A model generated the notes under the pieces. That model was not told the origin of the DNA, ran no database searches, and worked only from the letters and a program-made list of their open reading frames with translations. The position numbers were made by a program, and so were the translations under genes. A stretch of DNA of 64,000 bases, taken from positions 1-64,000 of the forward strand of contig JASAND010013246.1 of NCBI GenBank assembly GCA_030248195.1, in the 5' to 3' direction. Positions 55,901 through 64,000 of this stretch are shown here, piece by piece (position 1 is the stretch's first letter; each line of letters begins with the position of its first letter). This stretch comes from Trissonchulus latispiculum. Lineage: Eukaryota > Nematoda > Enoplea > Enoplida > Ironidae.

Positions 55901-58900
55901 GGGCCGCTCGCGTAATACTCGCGGTCCGTTCGGCTTGTCCAGGCTCCGAGGGACAGAGAACTGTTGCTCTAAGATAGCTCCGAAACCCCGCTTGCTAGCG
56001 TCAGTCGAAACGTAGAAGGTTTTGTCAAAATCAGGAAAGGCCAGGACTGGCGCTTGCGTCAAATGCCGTTTCAGTTCCTCAAAGGCTTGTTGGCAAGCAT
56101 CGGACCAGACAAAGGGTACGCCTTTCTTCAACAGGTCCGTCAGTGGCGATGCAACTTTAGCATAGTTCGACACGAACCGCCTATAGTAGCCACACATCCC
56201 CAGAAAAGACCGAATGCCTTTGACGTCTTTGGGTGGGCTAAGCTGGGACACTGCCTTCACCTTATCCGGGTCAACGCTGATGCCATGGCGGCCTACGTAG
56301 TGGCCCAGAAAAGGCACTGCTTCCCGGGCAAAGCAGCATTTCTTAAGCTTGATACGTAGCCCATTTTCCCGTAAACGCGTCAGGGTCGACCTGAGCATTT
56401 TTAAATGCGACTCCTGGTCCGTAGATGGAATCAGAACGTCATCTATATACACTGGTAAGTCTGTCAAGACTTTTTCCATGAGCCGTTGGAACGTTGCGGG
56501 TGCGTTACACAACCCGAACGGCATGACGTTCATATGGAAAAGGCCCATGTGTGACACAAAGGCTGTCTTTTCACGATGTTCCGGGTAGACCTCGACTTGC
56601 CAGTATCCTGCTGCTAAGTCAATAGTCGAAAATATGACGGCACCCTGGAGTTGATCCAGAATCTCGTCAATCTTGGGCAAGGGATAACTATCCTTTTTCG
56701 TAATTTTATTGAAACGTCGGTAATCGATTACTAGACGGGTCGTGCCGTCCTTCTTGCCGACCAGAATACAGGGTGACGACCAGGGACTGGTAGAGAATGA
56801 ACAGACCCCTTCGTCTAGCATTGCCCGGATATGCTTTTCAATCTCGGCCTTGTCCTTGGGATTATACCGGTATGATCGTCTTTTCACAGGACCCTCTTTG
56901 CCTGTATCTATGACATGTTGGTCGACCTTGGTCCGACCCGGGTTAACCGGTCGGGCGACCACATCATAGAATTCGACCAGGATATCCCGCAATTTTGCTT
57001 TGCCTTCCTCATCTAGGATCATGGAGTCAAAGTCGACGTTCTCGTCGACAAATTGTTGACGTTCTTCCAATGAGGGCATAGGCTGTGAAGTCATTTCATC
57101 AGCCGAATAGTGTAGGTCGTTAAAAGCCTGCAAGCCTTTATCCGTCAATGCCGGTGGCTCCTCATAGCCCCATGTCTGATCATCCTGGGCTACACACACA
57201 GTAGAGTCAACCCACCGTGGGACCGGTATAGCATTACCGACGCTATTAATCATTGGGACTGTATCGCCTGGATGGCAGGGCTCTAGTTTCTCAACCTCTG
57301 TGAGAGCATGTCGCAGTTCTTTCTCCTGTACCTGGGTCGCTGGGTGAGTCGCCCACCCAGTTAGGTGAGGGTGAATCTGTGCAAAGTTCACCCCCAATTC
57401 GGCAGCATAGCGGAACCCTTGTCGCTCGGTCACCGTAGCGACTGGTTCTGCCTGTCCTAGGGGTAACCCCTTAGGTAATTGCGCTGTTCTGTCCAAAGGA
57501 TTGTAAACTTTAATATAGCTTACTTGAGAGGACACTTCCAGAACTCCAGGTACAGGGTAGACCTCATAATCTACTAAGACCTAGTCTGATGGTTCGAATA
57601 CGACGGCTTGGTTTGTAGCAGGTTTTGCTGCTCCATCGAGCCAACAACGGACCGGCACCATAACCTCAGATCGTGGAGGTAGCTTGCATGTCTCCCTCAT
57701 GCAGTAGTAGACTGTACACGAAACGGCTATACTAAAGCGGTTAGCTAAAGCCTGCAGGTCACCTGGGGTTAGTAAAGGCACCTTCTTCTTGTCACAGAGC
57801 AGAAGGTGTTGATGGGGGAAAATCACCCAGTTATGATCCGCCTGGAAATCGCAGCCAATAATAAAATCCTGCTGCGGGCTATTCGTAACATTAAAGGTAT
57901 ATTCGTACCAAACGCCATGCAACTTAAACGAGATCTTAGTTGTACCCAATATAGCTAGGCTCCGGTCATCGGCAGCCGTGGCTACTTCTGTAGCCTTTGT
58001 TTCATCCAGATGTAAGCGACCATTAACGTTAAGTTGGTCGAAGAATTGCTTGGACATCAAACAAATATTAGCGCCTGTGTCCAACAGGGCTAGTGTCTTG
58101 ATGCCCTTCACCTCCACTATAACATACGGGCTTTTCTTCAAAGCTATATGGGTACACTGTGAGACAAAAAATGGCACTGTCCCAGTCAGAACGGAAAGTA
58201 CCGCTCTGTTTAGGTGTTTATTTAGAGCTGTGGGTTGCCCACTAGCTTCCTCGTTGTCACTTGTTTCCGCTTCCAGGTTAAAGTCGGTTCGTTGGCCTGG
58301 GGTAAGAGCAGCTCGTAGCTGTTCTTCTAGGTCCCATATGCCGTACTTGGTCTCAAGATCAGTAGAAGTCACTTCTTGCTGATTAGTCGTGGTTGCACCG
58401 TTTTCCAATGGGTTCGTGGATGTGTCCGACGCCTCTGGTGGTACTACTGTACCGTCCGTTTGCTGGACTGTAACACCATTCACCTTAGTGGAAGTAACTT
58501 CCTGCTGAGTAGGTTCTGAGTCCTCTTCCAGTGGTGTACTGTCCAGTACTATGATCTCGTTCGGGTCATTAAGTCGTACGCCACGTCTGCCCTTCCTAGG
58601 CTGTGGGGGATCCTCGGACCAAATAGGTTGGTCCGGTTCACGGAGCACTCCCTTTTGTTGAAGCTCCAGCGTACGTTCAGTCCTTTTGGACGAATTCGGC
58701 TAAGAGTTGTTCAAACTCTTGCATAGACTGACGTACCTGATCCGTCACGGACGTTACGTTCACGGACAGCTGTTGGATCTGTTCCCCAATAGACTGGGCT
58801 ACCACGTGGGCCTGCTCGACCGCTTGGGTCACGACTGCCCAGCCATGTCTAATAGGCGCATAGCCCTGTACTTCTAACAGAGCGAATCTGTTCTGTGTGG

Positions 58901-60171
58901 GAACCGCTGCCTGCTCAGTACCTGAGGAGGCTTTTGACCTTCGGGTTACTTGTTCCCATTCGCCGTCCATGTCTTTTCGAAGTTTTAAGGGCGTTACTAG
59001 GGTACCTCCAGTCCCATGAACTTCGACAGGGGCAAGAGTCAATCCTGAACTCTCTGTTTCATCATCAGAGGCGTCGCTTTCCGTGAGTTCTCTTCTTGTT
59101 GGGTTATTGGCCGTGGCCCAAGGCTGTAAGTTGCCTCCCCGTTTCGGTGGAGACGCATCCGTGACCACTATTCTGGGTGGTTGTCGTTTATTAGATGGAG
59201 TCTCGGGTACCACCTGGGTAGAGGTAGAAATGTCGGCTACTGGGGTATCTCCAATGCTTACTGCTGAAAGCTCGTTCGTCCCCAGGGCTTTTAGCTTGCT
59301 CCCCATTTACAGGGGCCTGGTCTTCCCCAGGGCTTTTGCCATTAGCCCCTACCTCAGGCTGGTCTTCGGTTTCCGACAGAGCCCAGCGCCGCAACGGCAC
59401 TAGAACTCTGATCGGATCTGTTTGAACCTCCTTTGATGTGGAGGTCTTACGTTGTCTCCGAGTCGTACCCGTCCCGGGTTGCCTGGCTCGGGTTTGAGCT
59501 GCCACGACGGCGTTATTTTCCTGCCACTTTGTGGCCTTGCGTATGCTATTAAGCATATTCCATTCCGTTCCCGGTGCCCGTTTCCATTTCTTCCGGTCAG
59601 GCACGTTATAATTACGCTCGGAGGCTCCTCCATCGCCGAAGGGCTTTACTGCTTTACGCCATCGATTCCAGTATTTGTATGGCCGACGGTTACCTTCGCC
59701 ATCGTAGATGACATCACCCGCATCAGGGAAGCCGCCATTAGCTAGGACAACTTCCTCAGTTGGGAACCATTCGGCCCGTCGCCGCAAATGCTTACAGGTT
59801 TTACATGGGCACTTCCATGGGTTCACATCCTGGTCTGTGTCTTTATTCAAATATAAGCACACAGGTTCCCGCTTTGCTTTGCAGGCTTTACATTTGCATT
59901 TCCATTGATTCACTGCTTGGGTCGCCCGAGCATTAAGTTCAAGAATTGGGTGCAGGTATTCTCTTTCCGGGAGGGGGTCAGCCCCTTCCAGATGTTCGGC
60001 ATCACTGTCACTCTCAGAGTCACTACTCCAAATGCCACCACGATTCCAGCAAGGGTCGTTTTTGATGTTCGATCATGTTAACGTTATCATGTTAATCATG
60101 TATCATCATGTTTCGTGTGATTCGATCATGTTAACAAGGTTAGTACTAGTTGCTTGCACCGCACAGACCAT
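52985..60171 (-). pseudogene. pol: Pol of copy 2, broken
   Basis: It is homologous to 33328-39285 throughout. Disruptions: an insertion of about 50 bases of ATCATGTTAA-like repeats near the N-terminus (60063-60128), frameshifts near 59290 and 58675, a TAG in the PSDEV segment (about 57581), a Tyr-to-stop change (TAA) after the integrase catalytic region (54731-54733), and a 1201-bp hAT-type insertion (53239-54439) that separates the GPY/F-containing end. The protease DTGA, RT YIDD and integrase D, D, E residues are still encoded. The WKCxCKxCK pair near the N-terminus is kept in the 59913-59191 segment. Confidence 0.93.
53239..54439. mobile_element. hAT-type element inserted in pol of copy 2, 8-bp TSD AGCCTTGG
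   Basis: Ends are CAGGGTTTTTTT (left) and its complement (right), flanked by the exact duplication AGCCTTGG at 53231-53238 and 54440-54447. The copy 1 sequence shows the empty site (one GTAGCCTTGGTGTC). Subterminal CTGTGTAAAT words repeat at both ends. Inside are four GGGGTCTGGGG...CCCC(C)CAG hairpin modules (about 53463, 53750, 54107, 54244), two of them within a ~90-bp internal direct duplication (53739-53830 and 54097-54190). A (TA)n run lies at 54022-54040. There is no transposase. Confidence 0.93.
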
Positions 60172-60193
60172 CCCGCCAGACGGGTTTGCCGGT

Positions 60194-60243
60194 GCGGGAC
60201 ACGGGTCCAGGTCTACTGCCCGCGTCCCGCCTCCTCGTTTCCC
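60194..60243 (-). promoter_or_regulatory. -1 frameshift signal, copy 2 (conserved)
   Basis: The heptamer GGGAAAC (60243-60237), the 6-nt spacer, both 12-base stem arms, the 13-nt loop and the gag TAG (60215-60213) are identical to copy 1, although the genes around it have decayed. Confidence 0.8.
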
Positions 60244-62753
60244 TGCTCTGGGAAACATTCATACCGGCGGGGGCCCACATAGCCTCTGCTTATAGAGCGC
60301 GGCCATACCGGCTGCCTCTGCTACTGGCCTTGCTGGGCCTGTTGGCCTTGTTGCCTTTGCGAATCCTGTTGGTTGCGGAAATCTTGATTCCGCTGGCCTT
60401 GGTTGCGTTGGTCCCGGTCATAACGACTCCGGGCAGGAGGGTTACCCTCCTGATCACGAGCACGGTACTGTGGGTGAGCATTGCCCCTTGCCTGGTTCTG
60501 GTGCTGGTTCTGGTTCTGGCCGTTCTGGCTCAGATATTGCAAATAGTCTGGGCATTGTTGCTGTCTATGCCCCACTAGGCCGCAATACCAACACCTACCC
60601 GGTGCTTGTCGTGGTGGTGGTCGCTCGTCATTACGCTGATAATCTTGGTTGTGACCATGATTCTGCTGCGCTTGTTGCTTTTGGTTCTGCTGGTTCTGCT
60701 GGGATCTCCCCTGCAGAACATTGTTGCATTGTGGACCCTGGCTTTGGGCACTAAAGACCGTAACGGCCTGTTCCCGATCCAACTCCACCTGATCCGACTC
60801 TACGGTATGTAGAGCTCGAGTTATTAGGTCGTTCTCCCGGACATGAGGCCAGAATTGCCAGCAGAGCAGCCATTCTAGATCGCAGCTCAGACTTTAAGAA
60901 TCGTTTAAATTGAGCGACCACCTTCTTTTCTCGATCGAACCCAGTTTCAAACGGAAAAGCCTGAACCGCTAGCAAGCGCAACGCTGCCATATAGTCATAC
61001 GGTTTTTCCTGCGGTTCCTGCATTCGACTGTAGAACTGCTCCGCGTATTGCTCCGTTGTTACCGGCAATGGCTCATAAAATTGACGGATTCTAGTCACTA
61101 GATCCTCAAAAGTATCGGGTGGGCATGGAGTCATAGACTCCTTGACCTTATCATCTAACAATGTCCACAGAATTCTATACTTCATGTTAGAGGGTACGTC
61201 ATGTACCTTAACCGTGGTTTCAAAGTAAGCGAGCCAGCTGGTAAACTTGATGTTGCTCTGGGATCCTTGAAAGGGCTTAACACCTTTGAAGCCTTTCAAA
61301 TATTCCCCCAGATGCTTGAAGCTCTCGTATGAAGATGGCTCTCGGGTTTCGCGAGTTTGCGGTCGTTCCGACCGTTCTCGACGAGGTGCACTGTATTCCC
61401 GTTCACGGGAATACCGGCGAGGGCTCGACATCCGCTGTACCGGCGGTGGAGACCGGTGGGCCCGTGACGAGGCTCTAGACTGATGAGAGTATTCCCTTCG
61501 ACGGCGGGGTGATTCCCTGATTGGTTCCCTCATCTGGTCATCAGATGAGTCTAGGTCGATTATGGGCGGAGCTCTCCGTTCATTCCCTCGACCACGATAG
61601 ACGGGCTCCGGACTCGGATGCCTCGTCAGCGGGGGCTGTCCCATCTGATATGGGGGCGCGCCCGCATTTGGGTCCTCTCTAGGAGTTGGCCACAGCCGGA
61701 GCAACTCGATACATACCCGCGGGAATGTATGCTCCAATGCTTCCCATGTTTCCATAGGGATTTCCGCTATCCATGCTGTCATAAGCCCGCGAATCACGCC
61801 ATATTCGTGGTTGGTCATATCACGTATCCGAAACATTCCCTCCGTATCCCTTCGCGGGATCGGGGGTTGGGCTGGGACTGGGGTTGGATCCCGTAACGGA
61901 ACCACCCAGTTATCCATCGGTCCACGTACCCGTGGTTTCCGGTCAGGTTCCGGGTCGGGGTCACTAAAGCCCGGCCGTTGACTACTGCTTGCCCGTTTCG
62001 GATGCTTTGCCCGGGTCAGGTCTATATGTGCTGTAGACCGGAACCGTTGTACCGGAGCCGCCGGCTCACTGGGTCCCGAAGCTCTGGAAATGTCCCTCTG
62101 TTGTAATTTAGGGCGAATATATGGTAAAAATGGCATAGCGCCAAGTTGGCGGCGCATAACCGTGCTGTCCGAGCCCAGTCGTGGTCGTTGCTGGAATAAT
62201 TCCAGTTCCAGTTGAGTTAGAAAGTCCCGTAAATCCTTTATGTCTGACATACCGGGTAGAGACCTGCCGGTCCTTAGGTAGTCTCCTGCCGCCGGAGGTC
62301 AGCTCTGATGCGGGCTAGCTTGCGTCTGACATATTCCAGTTGGTCATGGATAGTTGCCTGTTCATCCCAGTCATCTTCACTGGGTTCTTCTGAAACTGGA
62401 GACTGAAATTCGCCCGGGTTGTTAGAGGCCCCGTCCTCATGTTGGGCATACGGGTCACCCGGATCCAAAGCGTCTTCGTCAACCTCTTGTTTTGAAGAGG
62501 CTTTATTCTTAGCCGTATCGGACCGGAGCACTGGTCTGCTAGATGCTGCACCGTCAAGCTCTTGGCTAGAGGATGCCCGGCTAGACGCTGATTGAGTAGA
62601 AGAACGCTTGCTCAATGCTGGCTGGCTTGACTTGAGCCGCCCAAAACCGTGCTGATTTAAAGGCCTTGTATCCGTCGAGTCACTCGAGCTAGTCGGATCA
62701 CCCGGCTTAGCTGAGGCCTTGGACGATTTCGCAGGCGAACGCAAAACCGACAT
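60213..62753 (-). pseudogene. gag: Gag of copy 2, broken
   Basis: Homologous to the 853-aa Gag of copy 1. Breaks: a small deletion/frameshift at about 62265-62275, an 8-base deletion near 60855 that shifts the frame just after the capsid-like region, and a CAG-to-TAG change at 60321-60323 in the Gln-rich tail. The CCHC knuckle (CWYCGLVGHRQQQC) is kept at about 60555-60595. Confidence 0.92.
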
Positions 62754-62989
62754 GAATTACGGTTAGTCGCTCGTAACGTGGTCTAACGACTTATCAGTGT
62801 ATACGTAACGTAGACACTGCTCCGAAACTACCGGTAAAAATGCAGAAAAACGCACAGAAAAATTTTAGAAAAACTAGATGAGATCAGAAAAATTAGTTAA
62901 AAACAAAGACCTATAAAAAGAAGAGAACCGAAGAAAAATTACAAAAAGCTGAATAAAAATAAAAATAAGGTCGTGGACTGGCAGCCTAA
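62754..62989 (-). other. 5' leader of copy 2
   Basis: 236 nt between LTR C and the gag ATG, homologous to 41889-42123, with the same TTAGGCTGCCAGTCCACGAC (sense) directly after the LTR. Confidence 0.6.
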
Positions 62990-64000
62990 TGTAAAGTTGG
63001 AAGTGTACGAACAACCAAACTTTACGAGTGGGAAACTGTGCACAAGGGTAACTTCGAACCTAGAGGAGATGTAGTTCCAGTCGACCTAACTAACCTCGCC
63101 AACAAACCTAAGTGAATCCTACCGAATGGAGTTTAACCACCGATGAAGAGCAAAGACTCAAATAAGAACCTACCCCAAATTTGCTGAAATGTACATGCTT
63201 AAAAAGGGAACTATCTACCTACCCACATACTCTTAGAAAAACCCTACTTACCGAATATCCAATTCTAAGGCAAAAACCTAACTAGAGAAGACACCCTAAA
63301 ATGGCCTTAAAATGAGACCACATTTACTTAAAAATTATGCTTGATATTGGGGCGAACCCCGAAAGTTGCGTACAAAATTTAGATACAAATACAAGTACAG
63401 AATAAAGGGAAAGCCTAACTAAATTACTACAAAGGATTTGTCAAGACAATAGAATAAAGAATACAAAAAGTTACTGAGTAGACAAAAGCCAAGACAGAAG
63501 ACTAACCTGATAAATTCGAAACTGAACTATCAAACAAGATTTATAAGAACTTCACAGATAATTTAGAAGAAGAATAGAAACTTTGAAATTTATAATAGAC
63601 ACAGAGAGCAATGACAGTCTAGCTCGACAGGGTCACCCTGGAGCGACAGAGTCTAAAGTGGTACCCACTTTAGACTGTTAAAGTACAAGGAGTAAAGCAC
63701 AGCTAATATAGGGCCATATGGGAGAACGTAAAATAAGACACGACTGCTCTGCTCAAAAGAAAAACACAAGACTGAATGAATTTTGAGATGTCTAGACAGG
63801 ACCAGTTTTGACATGTGGCGGAACGGGATTGGTTGAATTTTGAGACCCCTTAGCGGAGCCGTATATGCGCTTCCAGCAAAACAGAACAGACAACGCCACC
63901 TCGTGACTTAGGCTGGCTGACACACATATGCATAATTTACACATAGGCATAAAAATTCTCAAACAAGAACCTTTCACATAAATTTCGCAGAATAATTTCA
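62990..64000 (-). repeat. LTR C (partial, runs off the window)
   Basis: It starts TGTAAAGTTGG like LTRs A and B and stays alignable for the first ~350 bases with scattered changes, then diverges strongly in the middle (about 63400-63900) before regaining similarity around ACATATGCATAATTTACACATAG. By comparison with LTR B, about 0.7-0.9 kb is missing to the right. Confidence 0.8.

Larger units (their letters stand above)
42124..64000 (-). mobile_element. Giant Ty3/Gypsy LTR retrotransposon, copy 2 (degenerate, cut by window end)
   Basis: Same layout as copy 1: LTR C, leader, gag, pol, spacer, ORF3, 3' region, LTR B. gag, pol and ORF3 each carry several frameshifts or stops, and pol is split by a hAT-type element at 53239-54439. 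Despite this, protein-level similarity to copy 1 is very high, so it decayed recently. The 5' LTR (LTR C) runs off the window. Confidence 0.88.

Noticed and set aside
1..64000. tRNA or rRNA genes, CRISPR arrays
   Set aside because: I looked for B-box-like GGTTCGAATCC and cloverleaf patterns and for regularly spaced repeats and found none; a tRNAscan-SE run would be decisive for tRNAs.

Overview
The window looks like a gene-poor, repeat-rich stretch of an invertebrate metazoan nuclear genome. Three things support this: spliced genes for GPI-anchored Ly6/uPAR-type proteins with GT/AG introns, many short non-autonomous DNA transposons, and large Ty3/Gypsy LTR retrotransposons. I cannot name the phylum from sequence alone. 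No RNA gene, bacterial operon or CRISPR array was seen.

Region 1 (1-22495) is host DNA. It holds three genes I can support: a two-exon Ly6 gene on + (14086-15385), a two-exon Ly6 gene on - (19325-16053), and a small two-helix membrane protein on + (21216-21737). The Ly6 genes are convergent. Each has a signal-peptide exon, a phase-1 intron, then one exon coding two ten-cysteine LU domains and a GPI-type tail. The rest is mostly non-autonomous transposons: four hAT-type elements with exact 8-bp target-site duplications (7761-9588, with 8282-8953 nested inside it, 12856-13277, 17144-17581), two adjacent TTAA-flanked elements (10918-11925 and 11930-12666), two foldback elements (3977-4548 and 22010-22495), a LINE tail fragment, microsatellites and a minisatellite.

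Region 2 (22496-64000) is a tandem array of one giant Ty3/Gypsy retrotransposon family, all on the - strand: LTR A, internal copy 1, LTR B, internal copy 2, LTR C (cut by the window end). The array was inserted into one arm of the foldback element at 22010-22495. Copy 1 is intact: gag (853 aa), pol (1985 aa; protease, RT, RNase H, integrase) and an extra third ORF of 2177 aa. Copy 2 has the same layout but is broken by nonsense changes, frameshifts and a fifth hAT-type element (53239-54439).

The most notable content is in this retrotransposon. The gag/pol junction carries a canonical -1 frameshift heptamer (GGGAAAC), a 6-nt spacer and a 12-bp stem. ORF3 begins with an N-myristoylation motif (MGNGFS) and contains what looks like a DEDDy 3'-5' exonuclease domain (D445, E447, D524, Y623, D627) in the position where errantiviruses carry env. 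In the stretch I compared, the two ORF3 copies differ mainly at silent sites, which suggests past purifying selection on the protein.
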